The position numbers and the translations under genes are program-made. Source: Vreelandella populi (GTDB lineage: Bacteria; Pseudomonadota; Gammaproteobacteria; Pseudomonadales; Halomonadaceae). Taken from it: a DNA stretch of 64,000 nucleotides. The stretch is from positions 62,001 through 126,000 of the forward strand of contig NZ_RZHE01000002.1 in the NCBI RefSeq assembly GCF_003989825.1, read 5' to 3'. A model generated the notes under the pieces. The model saw only the letters and a list, made by a program, of their open reading frames with translations, was not told where the DNA came from and did not search any database. Position 1 is the first letter of the stretch; every line of letters begins with the position of its first letter. Shown here piece after piece: positions 36,410 to 46,304 of this stretch.

Positions 36410-38518
36410 GTGAAAGTGTCGTTTGTTTTGCTCGCCCACGAGAAGCCGGAACAATTAAAGGATTTGCTTGGCTCATTATTAAATGCAGGTAGCAACGTTT
36501 ATGTACATCACGATGCCACCACATCAGGTGATTTACCTGCCGCGGTAGCCCGCTGGGGGTATGATCAACTGCCCGGCAAGATTTACTTCGCCAAGCGTGT
36601 AAAAGTAGTGTGGGGAGAGTGGTCGATCGTTCAGGCGACTCTTAACTGCATGGAAGCAATACAGCAGCATGACACTGATAGCGATTACTTCATGCTAATT
36701 TCTGGCTCCTGTATGCCGGTAAAGCCCATACATTTGCTGGAACAGTACCTAGCGGAAAGTGGGAAAGACCATATTGAAGCCGTTAATGCGGAAAAATATA
36801 CTTGGGTAACGGCAGGCTTGCAAAAACAACGCTGGTCCAAATATCACTTTTTTAACTGGCGTTATCAGACATTTCTTTTTGATACCTCTTTAAAAATTCA
36901 GCGTAAACTGAAAATCAAGCGTGTATTACCCTTAAAGCATACCGCACATATGGGCTCGCAGTGGTGGTGTTTGCGTCGTAGTACGTTGGATAAGGTATGG
37001 TCACTTTATCTTAATAAACCGATACTAAAACGGTTTTATCGTCGTACATGGGTGCCGGATGAGCTTTTTTTCCAGACCATAGTGGCTAATCTAGTGCCTG
37101 AAACCGAGCGAAGCTCTGAGCTAATAACCCGCTACACTTTCAATAGCTGGGGGGTTCCGCGTGTTTACTACAATAATGATTATGCGGAGTTGCTGGGTGA
37201 GGATCGCTTTTTTGTGCGCAAAGTAAGCCACCGGGCGGTTAAGCTGCGGGAGCGACTGTCAGCAATTGCGCCTATGCAAGTTGATGAGTTTGCCTCGCTG
37301 CTTGAAGCGGCCGAGCCCGAGCGTCAACAGCTGCAGGCTGATGCAATGTTGGCCAAGCATATTGAGCTTAACCGTTGGCATAGTTTAGCCGCGAGTATTG
37401 AAAACCCTTACGACTACATTAAAAGCATCCCTAACCCTATGCTGGTGTTAATCGGCTCTGATCGCGAAGCAAAGGCTCAGGCACTTGCTGAGCTAGACCG
37501 TTTAGACCAAACCATAGTGTACGGCGACCTTTTCGATAAATATGAAGTTGGGGCCGGCTACGCTAATCGCCAGGGTTTGATTGCTGAGAAAGGCGATGTA
37601 GCGCTGATGCGTCACAGATGGTACCTGCAACTGGGTGATATTGCGTATAACAACCCTGGGAAAACGCTCGTGTTTTCATTAGGTGCCAATGCACTTGAAT
37701 ATCTTCAAGTACTGCGTTGGAATAGCGATTGCCATATTGTTATGGTTGACCGTAACGCTGGAAGCGTTATCAATGTTGACCTGATGTCTGATCTCTACCT
37801 TAAAAGCAAGGTATTACACTTGCTGCTCGATCGCCATTGCGAACTCAGCAGGGTATCAACACTTTTGGTTGCAGAGTTGACCAGCATCTTACAAGAGCAG
37901 CAGTGGGGTATACGCTCATTTAACCGGATGCTAAGTAATTATCAAGCTCGTGTGCGCTGGCCAAGCCTTCTTACGAACAATCATAACCATTTAGATTTTT
38001 TGGAATCTGTTTATTCAAAGGTTATCGTGTTCGTTTACGAAGATAAAAGCGCGCTAGAGGGGATTGAATACTACCTTAACAATGCGCTGTCTACGCCCCT
38101 TTACTATGATCTATTCTCTGTCATTCCAGGCAATGATGACACGTTGGATTGGCATTATTATCTTGCTGATTTAGCTCATTTAAATGCTCGTTTGTATACG
38201 GGTGTTTTAGCTATAGCGATTGACATATCTTCCATTAAACATTTGGGTACCTTGCGATGGATGAGAAATCTTTTAGTCATTTCTTTAGAAGATGAAAATG
38301 CACAGCTTCCAATTAAGAGTGATCTGTCATTCAGTGTTTATGGCAAAAAAGATAAGTTTTCGGCGTCTGCTAGGTTGGTATTCCGCGAGCTTGATAGCTT
38401 GATGAAAGGTAGGGCGTGTGACTATATAGCATTGCCGCCTTTGGAACAGCGTTGGGTTGAGAAGGAAATTAACGAGTTCCTTCAGTTTATGCCTTTCAGG
38501 GTCGCTCAAGCGCGTTAG
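36410..38518 (+). CDS. Two-part protein: N-terminal GT14 glycosyltransferase, C-terminal unknown domain
   Basis: A 702-residue protein. Residues 1-285 are a GT14 domain: VSFVLLAHEKPEQ, VYVHHDA, WGEWSIVQATLNCM, MGSQWWCLRR, TWVPDELFFQT, like the protein at 29426. Residues about 300-702 have no recognised motif; they show an alternating alpha/beta pattern (LVLIGSD, VFSLGANALEYLQVLRW, CHIVMVDRNAG), so they may be a second Rossmann-like catalytic unit. The start was set at GTG 36410 with GGAGG 9 nt upstream; the frame upstream overlaps the previous gene. GC returns to the window average here. Confidence 0.8.
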   Translation: MKVSFVLLAHEKPEQLKDLLGSLLNAGSNVYVHHDATTSGDLPAAVARWGYDQLPGKIYFAKRVKVVWGEWSIVQATLNCMEAIQQHDTDSDYFMLISGSCMPVKPIHLLEQYLAESGKDHIEAVNAEKYTWVTAGLQKQRWSKYHFFNWRYQTFLFDTSLKIQRKLKIKRVLPLKHTAHMGSQWWCLRRSTLDKVWSLYLNKPILKRFYRRTWVPDELFFQTIVANLVPETERSSELITRYTFNSWGVPRVYYNNDYAELLGEDRFFVRKVSHRAVKLRERLSAIAPMQVDEFASLLEAAEPERQQLQADAMLAKHIELNRWHSLAASIENPYDYIKSIPNPMLVLIGSDREAKAQALAELDRLDQTIVYGDLFDKYEVGAGYANRQGLIAEKGDVALMRHRWYLQLGDIAYNNPGKTLVFSLGANALEYLQVLRWNSDCHIVMVDRNAGSVINVDLMSDLYLKSKVLHLLLDRHCELSRVSTLLVAELTSILQEQQWGIRSFNRMLSNYQARVRWPSLLTNNHNHLDFLESVYSKVIVFVYEDKSALEGIEYYLNNALSTPLYYDLFSVIPGNDDTLDWHYYLADLAHLNARLYTGVLAIAIDISSIKHLGTLRWMRNLLVISLEDENAQLPIKSDLSFSVYGKKDKFSASARLVFRELDSLMKGRACDYIALPPLEQRWVEKEINEFLQFMPFRVAQAR

Positions 38519-38552
38519 ATCCTATTTAAAGTCTATTAATGGTTGGTATGGT

Positions 38553-39548
38553 ATGAAGTTACTAGTAGTAGGCGGAGCCGGATATATTGGCTCACATATG
38601 GTGAAACAGCTTAATCGCCAAGGGCATGAGATTATCGTGCTGGATAATCTGAGCACCGGCTTTCGAGAGTTAGCACGCTATGGCGAGCTGGTCGTTGGAG
38701 ATCTGGCTGATACGGCACTTGTCGAAGATCTATTTGCCTTACACCGCTTCGAAGGCGTTATGCATTTTGCAGCTTGTAGTTTGGTGGGCGAATCCGTCAA
38801 TAAGCCGGGCAAATACTATCGTAACAACGTTGCCAATACGTTAAACCTGCTGGACGTTATGGTTCGCCACAACGTCAACCATTTCATTTTTTCCTCTACT
38901 GCGGCGACATTTGGTGAGCCGGAGTACGTACCTATTGATGAGGCGCACCCCCAGCAACCGATTAACCCATACGGCGCCAGTAAGTTGATGATTGAGCGGA
39001 TATTGAAGGATTACGCCAGCGCTCACGGTCTTAATTCAGTTTGTTTACACTATTTCAATGCCTGTGGAGCTGACCCGGAAGGGGAGATTGGGGAGTGCCA
39101 TGACCCTGAAACGCACCTGATTCCTTTAATTTTGCAAGCGGCATCTGGACGTCGCAAGTCAATTACTGTGTTTGGGCGAGATTACGCGACTGAAGATGGC
39201 ACCTGTATTCGCGATTACATCCATATCGAAGATCTCTGTTCAGCGCATGCTTTAGCTTTACAAGCGCTTGTGAACGGAGATCAGTCCGGTGCTTTGGGCT
39301 TTAATCTTGGCAACGGTTTAGGTTATTCGGTGCAGCAGGTTATAGATGCTGTTCAACGAGTGGTAGCAGAGGATGGCTATAGCTTGAAGGTAGAAGAGGG
39401 CGAACGACGCGCCGGAGACCCGGCACGGCTGGTAGCCGACGCGACATTGGCCAAGCGTGAGCTGGGTTGGCAGCCCCAATATGCAGACCTGCCCACTATT
39501 ATTCGTCATGCCTGGGCGTGGGAAAAGAAATTAGCTCGTATTGGCTAA
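38553..39548 (+). CDS. galE: UDP-glucose 4-epimerase
   Basis: Interconverts UDP-Glc and UDP-Gal (or UDP-GlcNAc/GalNAc), NAD-dependent SDR. The 331 residues show GGAGYIGSH, VLDNLSTG, SSTAATFG and YGASKLMIE with the Tyr-x3-Lys pair, plus LHYFNACGAD. ATG 38553 places the Rossmann glycine motif at the expected position; the upstream in-frame stretch is the end of the previous gene. It is the last gene of the rightward kps locus; the SLC13 gene converges on it with a 24-bp gap. Confidence 0.96.
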   Translation: MKLLVVGGAGYIGSHMVKQLNRQGHEIIVLDNLSTGFRELARYGELVVGDLADTALVEDLFALHRFEGVMHFAACSLVGESVNKPGKYYRNNVANTLNLLDVMVRHNVNHFIFSSTAATFGEPEYVPIDEAHPQQPINPYGASKLMIERILKDYASAHGLNSVCLHYFNACGADPEGEIGECHDPETHLIPLILQAASGRRKSITVFGRDYATEDGTCIRDYIHIEDLCSAHALALQALVNGDQSGALGFNLGNGLGYSVQQVIDAVQRVVAEDGYSLKVEEGERRAGDPARLVADATLAKRELGWQPQYADLPTIIRHAWAWEKKLARIG

Positions 39549-39572
39549 AATTACATTGTGCTTTGTCATTGT

Positions 39573-41300
39573 TTAAAACGGAAATACCCACGGCGTGATG
39601 ATTAATACCGCCGCGGAATAGACTGTACTGACAGGTAAGCCAATTCTTAAAAAGTCAGTGATGCGGTAACGGCCGGGCGAGTAGACCATCAAATGAGTTT
39701 GATAGCCAAACGGAATGAAAAAGCACGCACTGGCGCCATACGCTACGGCCATGACAAAGGGCAGTGGGTCGGCGCCAAACGCATTGGCGGTGCTCCACGC
39801 GACTGGAAATGCCAGGGCAGCCGCAGCGTTGTTGGTCACCGTTTCCGTGAGTACAAGCGTTAACAGGTAGCAGCCGATAAAGGCGGCATAAATACCATAA
39901 CCGCTGAACAAGTATTGCATACCACTGGCCAAAAGGCCCGCTGCCCCTGAGTTTTCCAGCGCTTGGGCAATGGCTAACGCTGAACCAATAATTAGCCATA
40001 GCTCAAACGGAAAACGGCGGCGTAGCTCCGCCAGGCTGAGCACTTTCAACAGCAGCAGCCCGCCCATCAGTATCAACAGCCCGTGAAATAGCGGCAGCAC
40101 ATTAGCAGTGGCCAGGCCGATCACTGCTGAAAACCCGCCCACGGTGAAGAGGCTTTCCTTGGTGCTCAACGGTGGCCTGGTAAAACTGCCGCTTAGCAAA
40201 TGGAAGTTGCGGTCCAGGTTGCGATGCTGACGGAAGTCAGCGCTTACCGCTAGCAGCAAGCAGTCCCCCACGCGAAGCGGTATTTTTCCTAATTGCCCCT
40301 CCAAACGTTTTTCCCCCCGCCGTATACCCACTACCCCCGCACTGAACATGCTTCGAAAATCCACGTCCTGCAAGGTTTTACCTGAAAGCTCGGATTCGTG
40401 GGAAATCACCACTTCTACCAAGTTGGTTGCCAGCAGGTTATCGGCCTGATGGCCAAAAAGCTGTAACCCCGGAAAGCGTTGCAGGGCTTGCACCTTGCCC
40501 ACCTCTCCTGTGAATACCAGCGTGTCATTAGCCAGCAGTTGCTCACCGGGTGCCACGGGGCTAATCAGCCGCCCTTGGCGCTCTATTTCCAGTAAATAGA
40601 GTCCATCCAGGCTGCGCAGGCCGTTTTCTTCAATAGTTTTGCCGATCATGGGCGAGTCTGCTTCCAAATCGGCGGCCAAGAAGTACGAAAGTTTTTCTTT
40701 AGTGTCTTCCAGCCGGTGGTGCGGCAGGGCGTTAGCGCGCCACATCAGTACGCACAGGGTTATCAGCGCTACCGGCACGCCCACCAGGCTGAACTGGAAC
40801 ATACCTAGCTCACTGCCACTGGCGCTTAAATTAAACGAATTCACCACGAGATTGGTGGACGTGCCGACCAGTGTGGTAATGCCGCCCAGAATGGATGCAT
40901 AAGAAAGCGGGATTAACAGCCGAGAGGGGGCGATGCGCTGCTGGCGTGAAATAGCCCCTAAAAAGGCAGCGACCACCGCCGTGTTATTTAAAAACGCGGA
41001 GAGCACTGCGGTGCTGCCCATTAAGCGTGCCGTGGCAAGCCGCGGGTGGCCTTTTAATAAGTGGCGCGATAGCCAGTCCAGCAGGGGAGAGCGTTCAAGG
41101 GCTAATGACACCAGCAGCAGCAGTAACAACGTGGCGAGCGCGGGGTTGGTGTATTGCGTCAGCAAGGTGGTGGTATCGACAAAACCGAGCAGCAAAAAAA
41201 TCCCGGCCAACGTGACAAAGGCGATGGCGGGCTTAACGCGCCCACTAATTAGCAACGCTAACAATATGACGATGGAAGATAAAACGGCCCAAGGGATCAT
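39573..41300 (-). CDS. SLC13-family anion permease with RCK_C domains (probable sulfate permease)
   Basis: A 575-residue inner-membrane transporter with helices at both ends (about 1-190 and 390-575) and two central TrkA-C/RCK_C domains (about 205-370: NDTLVFTGEVGKV, VGDCLLLAVSADF). Motifs FLNNTAVVAAFLG and GTSTNLVVN, and the second copy TNNAAAALAFPVAW, match DASS/SLC13 carriers of the SAC1-like group. It is divergent from the IS630-derived HTH gene and cysD-cysNC, so sulfate import is the likely role, although other SLC13 members move dicarboxylates. AAGGACC precedes the start. Confidence 0.85.
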   Translation of the reverse strand: MIPWAVLSSIVILLALLISGRVKPAIAFVTLAGIFLLLGFVDTTTLLTQYTNPALATLLLLLLVSLALERSPLLDWLSRHLLKGHPRLATARLMGSTAVLSAFLNNTAVVAAFLGAISRQQRIAPSRLLIPLSYASILGGITTLVGTSTNLVVNSFNLSASGSELGMFQFSLVGVPVALITLCVLMWRANALPHHRLEDTKEKLSYFLAADLEADSPMIGKTIEENGLRSLDGLYLLEIERQGRLISPVAPGEQLLANDTLVFTGEVGKVQALQRFPGLQLFGHQADNLLATNLVEVVISHESELSGKTLQDVDFRSMFSAGVVGIRRGEKRLEGQLGKIPLRVGDCLLLAVSADFRQHRNLDRNFHLLSGSFTRPPLSTKESLFTVGGFSAVIGLATANVLPLFHGLLILMGGLLLLKVLSLAELRRRFPFELWLIIGSALAIAQALENSGAAGLLASGMQYLFSGYGIYAAFIGCYLLTLVLTETVTNNAAAALAFPVAWSTANAFGADPLPFVMAVAYGASACFFIPFGYQTHLMVYSPGRYRITDFLRIGLPVSTVYSAAVLIITPWVFPF

Positions 41301-41440
41301 GTTGGTCCTTACAAGTGTTAAAATATGTAACTCACTATCTGGATTTTACGCAAGCTTTTATGATAGTGTCTAATGATTGTTTTTTTAAGCATCATTTATT
41401 CTTTTATAATTCCTTAAATTTCAGGTAATTAACTTTAATT
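41301..41440. promoter_or_regulatory. Divergent promoter region: SLC13 permease / cys operon
   Basis: A 140-bp AT-rich divergent spacer. On the plus strand a perfect TATAAT lies at 41405-41410, but no well-spaced -35 is evident, so activator dependence (CysB or similar) is possible. No CysB consensus was confirmed. Confidence 0.4.
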
Positions 41441-42211
41441 TTGAGTATTAAACATTTATCGCCTGAAAAGCTTAATGAGCGTCGTATGCTCGCCGTGAAA
41501 TTGCGTTTGGATGGATTGACGGTGGCAGCTGTAAGTCAGCGAACTGGGCTTTCCGCCCCTACGGTATCGGCGGCTTGGAAGGCGTTTCGTGAGGGTGGCT
41601 GGGCGGCGGTGCCAGTGCGGCCTCGCGGTCGGTTGAAGGGGCAGGCAAACGTACTGGATGCAACCGTTCAGCAGCTGCTTTGGGATGCGCTTTATGCCGG
41701 TCCTGCCGCTGATCAGCCGGGTTGGAGCAGCGCCAGCCTGGCTGCTTACTTGGGCGATGAGCACGGCATTGAGTTAACCCAGCGTGCTATTGAGCACTGG
41801 TGGGAAAGTGAAGGGTTAAAGCACGAGCCATGGCCACTGGATGCGTTGGCGAAACAACGTTCGCAGCGGGGGCGGTGGTATGGGCAATCGGTTGCTCCCC
41901 TGTTTGCCAAGCTGAAGCAAGCCGAGCAACGTTGGCAGGGCGGTGTACGCAAAGTGGTACATCCACATCGGTTGGTTTACCAACTCTATTTGCATGGCCC
42001 ACGTGGCCGGTTGTGGATGCGTTGTTATCAGCATCCGCCCATGGCGAGTGATTATTTAACCGCTATGCGGGCACTGAGTAGTAAAGGGCCTGTCGCCTTG
42101 GTATTCCATGGCGCTTGGTTTTCAGCCAGTCCGGAAGTCACGGCTTGGTTGGCGCAACAGACGATGTTTTGGTTAGTGCAAGTGCCTGCCGATAGTGGCG
42201 TGGCTTCCTAG
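41441..42211 (+). CDS. HTH protein derived from IS630-family transposase
   Basis: A 256-residue protein. Residues about 5-70 form a helix-turn-helix (LSPEKLNERRMLAVKLRLDG, VSQRTGLSAPTVSAAWKAF) and residues about 75-130 a second winged-helix segment, as in IS630/Tc1-like transposase N-termini. The C-terminal 80 residues align in pattern to the start of a DDE domain, but the expected catalytic Asp motif (LDNA-xxH-like) reads VFHGAWFS and the distal Glu part is missing. It is therefore catalytically dead and likely a DNA-binding protein. TTG 41441 is the listed start; ATG 41486 is an alternative that would cut the first helix. It ends 33 bp before cysD, so it may regulate or simply precede the cys operon. 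Confidence 0.7.
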   Translation: MSIKHLSPEKLNERRMLAVKLRLDGLTVAAVSQRTGLSAPTVSAAWKAFREGGWAAVPVRPRGRLKGQANVLDATVQQLLWDALYAGPAADQPGWSSASLAAYLGDEHGIELTQRAIEHWWESEGLKHEPWPLDALAKQRSQRGRWYGQSVAPLFAKLKQAEQRWQGGVRKVVHPHRLVYQLYLHGPRGRLWMRCYQHPPMASDYLTAMRALSSKGPVALVFHGAWFSASPEVTAWLAQQTMFWLVQVPADSGVAS

Positions 42212-42244
42212 CACTTACTTACTTTTCACCTTACGTTGGGACAG

Positions 42245-43150
42245 ATGATGACATCACTCACCCATTTGCAACGACTGGAAGCGGAAAGCATTCAGATCAT
42301 GCGCGAAGTGGTCGCCGAGGCTGAAAACCCGGTAATGCTCTATTCCGTCGGTAAAGATTCGGCGGTTATGCTGCACTTGGCACGCAAAGCATTTGCGCCT
42401 TCACCTCCGCCGTTTCCGCTACTGCATGTTGATACACGCTGGAAGTTCCGCGCCATGTATGACTTCCGCGACAAGATGGCGGAAGAGATTGGTATGGATT
42501 TGCTGGTCCATATCAACCCGGAAGGCATTGAGAAAGATATCAACCCGTTTACCCACGGTTCGGCCATTCATACGGATGTGATGAAAACCGAGGGCCTGAA
42601 GCAGGCGTTGGACAAGTACGGCTTTGATGCGGCCTTTGGCGGCGCCCGCCGGGATGAGGAGAAATCCCGCGCCAAAGAGCGTATTTTTTCGTTCCGTACA
42701 GCGCAGCACCGCTGGGACCCGAAAAACCAGCGGCCCGAACTCTGGAAGCTTTACAACACGCGTAAGCATCCCAAAGAGTCGATCCGCGTCTTCCCGATAT
42801 CCAACTGGACCGAGTTGGATATATGGCAGTACATCCATCTGCAAAATATTCCCATTGTGCCGCTTTACTACTCGGCCGAGCGTCCTGTCGTCGAGCGCGA
42901 TGGCGCGCTGATCATGGTGGATGACGAGCGTATGCCGTTAGAGCCAGGTGAAGTGCCCATGATGCGTAAAGTGCGTTTTCGGACGTTGGGATGCTATCCG
43001 CTTACGGGGGCTGTCGAGTCTGAAGCCGATACGCTACCGGCGATTATTCAAGAAATGCTGCTGACCAAAACATCGGAACGCCAGGGTCGAGTGATCGATA
43101 ACGACAGTGCGGCTTCCATGGAGAAGAAAAAGCAAGAGGGGTATTTTTAA
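42245..43150 (+). CDS. cysD: Sulfate adenylyltransferase small subunit
   Basis: ATP sulfurylase subunit that makes APS from sulfate and ATP with CysN. 301 residues (E. coli 302). The PP-loop [29 protein letters not shown] and [14 protein letters not shown] are diagnostic. ATG 42245 has GGGA upstream; ATG 42248 and TTG 42236 are possible. The stop overlaps the cysNC start (TAATG). This gene and the next supply APS/PAPS for both cysteine synthesis and the capsule sulfotransferases. Confidence 0.97.
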   Translation: MMTSLTHLQRLEAESIQIMREVVAEAENPVMLYSVGKDSAVMLHLARKAFAPSPPPFPLLHVDTRWKFRAMYDFRDKMAEEIGMDLLVHINPEGIEKDINPFTHGSAIHTDVMKTEGLKQALDKYGFDAAFGGARRDEEKSRAKERIFSFRTAQHRWDPKNQRPELWKLYNTRKHPKESIRVFPISNWTELDIWQYIHLQNIPIVPLYYSAERPVVERDGALIMVDDERMPLEPGEVPMMRKVRFRTLGCYPLTGAVESEADTLPAIIQEMLLTKTSERQGRVIDNDSAASMEKKKQEGYF

Positions 43151-45054
43151 TGACTCACTCATCTGACCTGATTGCTGACGATATCGAAGGTTACCTGAAA
43201 GCTCACGAGCATAAAGGCTTGTTGCGCTTTATTACCTGCGGAAGCGTGGATGACGGTAAAAGTACGCTGATTGGCCGCTTGCTGTTTGAATCGAAGCTGC
43301 TGTTCGAAGACCAGCTGGCGGCGATTGAAGCCGACTCGAAAAAGTACGGCACCCAAGGCGGCGAAATGGATTTTGCGCTACTGGTGGATGGCCTGGCCGC
43401 CGAGCGCGAGCAGGGCATTACCATTGATGTAGCGTACCGGTTCTTCTCGACCGAGAAGCGTAAGTTTATCGTGGCGGATACCCCAGGGCATGAGCAGTAC
43501 ACCCGTAACATGGTCACGGGGGCTTCTACTGCCGATGCCGCTATTTTGATGGTTGATGCGCGTTACGGTATTTTGACCCAAACCCGCCGCCATAGCTTTT
43601 TGATGTCGTTAATGGGCATGCGCCATTTGGTGGTGGCCATTAACAAGATGGATCTGGTCGATTACTCCAAAGCGCGTTTTGATGAGATCGTTGAAGAGTA
43701 CCGTGCCTTTGCCAAACAGCTCGGTTTGGAAAATATCACTTTCATTCCCATGTCGGCGCTGAAGGGCGATAACGTCATTGAGCATAGCGCCAAAATGCCG
43801 TGGTACCACGGCACTACGCTGCTGGGCTATCTGGAAACGGTCGAGCTTGATGCAGAGCACCTTCAGCGTTCACCTTTCCGTATGCCGGTGCAGTGGGTGA
43901 ATCGTCCCAACCTGGATTTCCGCGGCTTTACCGGCATGATTGCCAGCGGCGTAATTCGTCCAGGCGACCAGATTCGCGTGCAGCCTTCGGGTAACACCAG
44001 CACTGTTTCACGTATTTACACCTATGATGGTGATTTGGATGAAGCGGTGGCAGGGCAATCGATTACGCTGCTGCTGGAAGACGAAATTGATATTTCCCGT
44101 GGCGACGTGATTTCCGGCGTGGAACAGCCCGCTCACACGGCTGATCAATTTGAAACAACGTTAGTGTGGATGCATGAGGCGCCGTTGTTACCGGGTCGGC
44201 CTTATTTGATGAAAATAGGCACCCAGACAGTTTCGGCGACCGTGACCGATATCAAGTACCAGGTGAACGTGAATACCCTGGAACATATGGCCGGTAAACA
44301 GCTGGATTTGAACGGCATCGGGGTATGTACCATCAGCCTTAACCGTGCCGTTGCCTTTGATGCTTATAAAGACAACCATGATACCGGCGGCTTCATTCTG
44401 ATCGACCGTATGACCAATAATACGGTAGGGGCGGGAATGCTCCACTTTGCGCTTCGTCGTAGCCAAAATATTCATATGCAGCATGTGGATATTGATAAGC
44501 AGGCGCGTGCGTTAGCGAAAGGGCAAAAACCCGCTGTGCTTTGGTTCACGGGCCTTTCTGGCGCGGGTAAGTCGACTATTGCGAATTTGGTTGAGAAAAA
44601 GCTGTTTAGTAGCGGGCAGCATACCTATTTGCTGGATGGCGATAATGTGCGCCATGGCCTAAATCGCGATTTGGGCTTCACGGATGCCGACCGCGTAGAA
44701 AACGTCCGCCGTGTCGCGGAAACCGCGAAGCTGATGGTCGATGCCGGGCTAATTGTGATGTCGGCATTCATTTCACCCTTCCGTAGCGAGCGGCAGTTAG
44801 CGCGTGATCTACTTGAAGACGGCGAATTTATCGAAATATTTGTCGATGCACCGCTGGATGTCGTTGAGGCGCGTGACCCTAAGGGGCTGTACAAAAAGGC
44901 CCGTCGTGGGGAGCTTAAAAACTTCACGGGTATTGATTCTGCCTACGAAGCCCCGCAAGCGCCGGATGTTCATTTGAAAACATCTGAAATGAATGCGGAA
45001 GAGGCAGCTGATACCGTTATTGCCGCACTGCGTGAGCGCGGAATGATCAGTTAA
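43150..45054 (+). CDS. cysNC: Bifunctional sulfate adenylyltransferase GTPase subunit / APS kinase
   Basis: A 634-residue fusion. Residues about 1-440 are the CysN GTPase: P-loop [32 protein letters not shown] and EF-Tu-like domains II-III. Residues about 450-634 are the CysC APS kinase: P-loop [27 protein letters not shown]. It converts APS to PAPS on one chain. E. coli has separate cysN (475) and cysC (201) genes. The product PAPS is the donor for the sulfotransferases at 33.7-35.4 kb. It is translationally coupled to cysD and a probable terminator follows. Confidence 0.97.
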   Translation: MTHSSDLIADDIEGYLKAHEHKGLLRFITCGSVDDGKSTLIGRLLFESKLLFEDQLAAIEADSKKYGTQGGEMDFALLVDGLAAEREQGITIDVAYRFFSTEKRKFIVADTPGHEQYTRNMVTGASTADAAILMVDARYGILTQTRRHSFLMSLMGMRHLVVAINKMDLVDYSKARFDEIVEEYRAFAKQLGLENITFIPMSALKGDNVIEHSAKMPWYHGTTLLGYLETVELDAEHLQRSPFRMPVQWVNRPNLDFRGFTGMIASGVIRPGDQIRVQPSGNTSTVSRIYTYDGDLDEAVAGQSITLLLEDEIDISRGDVISGVEQPAHTADQFETTLVWMHEAPLLPGRPYLMKIGTQTVSATVTDIKYQVNVNTLEHMAGKQLDLNGIGVCTISLNRAVAFDAYKDNHDTGGFILIDRMTNNTVGAGMLHFALRRSQNIHMQHVDIDKQARALAKGQKPAVLWFTGLSGAGKSTIANLVEKKLFSSGQHTYLLDGDNVRHGLNRDLGFTDADRVENVRRVAETAKLMVDAGLIVMSAFISPFRSERQLARDLLEDGEFIEIFVDAPLDVVEARDPKGLYKKARRGELKNFTGIDSAYEAPQAPDVHLKTSEMNAEEAADTVIAALRERGMIS

Positions 45055-45066
45055 ATTGAAGGCTTG

Positions 45067-45113
45067 AGCTGTCAGACAAGGGCTACATTGGCTCCTGCCT
45101 GGCAGCTTTTTTT
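45067..45113 (+). terminator. Probable terminator after cysNC
   Basis: AGCTGTCAG and CTGGCAGCT pair (9 bp, one G-U) around a long 23-nt loop and are followed by seven T. The long loop makes it weaker than a classical terminator; some readthrough into cysQ is likely. Confidence 0.55.
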
Positions 45114-45161
45114 ATGCAAGGGCTAGGCCTTCGGGGCTGGGTCTTATGGAAGGGTTAGAAT

Positions 45162-45935
45162 ATGGCACTTATTGATCAAGCACTACTGGATGCCGTTGAA
45201 CGTATTGCCCGTGAAGCGGGTGATGCCATTATGAGCGTTTATGCCCGCGAGTTTAGCGTTGAAGAAAAGGAAGATAAAAGCCCGCTGACCGAGGCCGATA
45301 AAGCCGCTCATGATGTGATTATGCGTGGTTTACAGTCGCTTCCCGTCACGCTTCCTATTCTTTCGGAAGAAGACGCAGATGGCTTTACGGGTGTGGATAG
45401 CGATGGCCGCTATTGGTTAGTAGATCCATTGGATGGTACTAAAGAATTCATCAAGCGCAATGGTGAGTTCACCGTTAATATAGCTTTGATTGAACAGGGT
45501 AAACCGGTGCTGGGGGTTGTTACCGCGCCGGCGCTGGATGTGGCGTACGTGGCTGCCGAAGGCTTGGGCGCGTTCAAGGTTGAAGCGGACGGCCAGCGCC
45601 ATGCGATTGAAGTGGCAGGTAAACCAGGCGCAGATGCTACATGGCGCGTTGTTGGCAGCCGCTCTCACCCAAGCCCCGATTTGGCCGCGTGGTTAGAAAA
45701 GTTGGGTAAGCATGAGATGCTGCCTATGGGTAGTTCACTAAAGCTATGCTTGATAGCAGAAGGCAAGGCTGATGCTTACCCTCGTTTAGGCCCCACTTGT
45801 TTATGGGATACGGGTGCCGCGCATGCGGTGATACTCCAGGCTGGGGGGAAAGTAGAAACGCTGGAAGGCGCGCCACTCAGTTATGCGACACCTGGTGAAA
45901 AGCTGAATCCTTACTTTATTGTATGGGGATATTAA
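45162..45935 (+). CDS. cysQ: 3'(2'),5'-bisphosphate nucleotidase (first CysQ)
   Basis: Mg-dependent phosphatase that hydrolyses PAP (the sulfotransferase by-product) to AMP. 257 residues. Metal-binding motifs LSEED, DPLDGTKEF and the late WDTGAAHAV motif of the Li-sensitive inositol monophosphatase-like family are all present. AAGGG precedes the ATG. It lies 107 bp after cysNC. A clear paralogue lies at 50910. PAP removal is needed because PAP inhibits sulfotransferases. Confidence 0.95.
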   Translation: MALIDQALLDAVERIAREAGDAIMSVYAREFSVEEKEDKSPLTEADKAAHDVIMRGLQSLPVTLPILSEEDADGFTGVDSDGRYWLVDPLDGTKEFIKRNGEFTVNIALIEQGKPVLGVVTAPALDVAYVAAEGLGAFKVEADGQRHAIEVAGKPGADATWRVVGSRSHPSPDLAAWLEKLGKHEMLPMGSSLKLCLIAEGKADAYPRLGPTCLWDTGAAHAVILQAGGKVETLEGAPLSYATPGEKLNPYFIVWGY

Positions 45936-46304
45936 AGGCTCAAACACCTTGGTGCATTCGTCGCTAGATGCGGCGAGGCAGGTGTGGCGGTGCTTTTAGA
46001 AATCCCATTTAATCAGGGTAAGTCGTTTATTAGACTTTTTTGATATGCTGCAGTGGGGCGTGGGTATTTATTCAAACCGCTATCCTTGTAGATAGCGGTT
46101 CGTACGGTGAGAGTGGCTTGCTGGTGGAAGATTTTCCCGCCGCGTGGCAGGCTGCTTTAAGGTAGTTATTGAACAATCTACAAATAATCGCCCATATGGC
46201 TTGGCAGGCTGCGATAGATGCTCGACGTATCGGTGACTTGTAATTGCAGCATGTTTTGGCAGGCTCGGCAGGGCGGTGATTAAGTTTACAAGGGAGCGAT
46301 CTGT
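45936..46304. other. Intergenic region before pgm, with palindrome
   Basis: No gene. It contains AACCGCTATC-CTTGTA-GATAGCGGTT, a perfect 10-bp inverted repeat (46075-46100) without a T run, so an operator or an RNA hairpin and not a terminator. TGGCAGGCT occurs three times at 55-57 bp intervals (46145, 46202, 46257). A promoter for pgm should be here but was not resolved. Confidence 0.45.

Noticed and set aside
46260..46304. pgm as a 5'-truncated pseudogene
   Set aside because: Although about 20 residues shorter than E. coli Pgm with a TAA in frame upstream, it has a good GGGAG ribosome site and all catalytic motifs.
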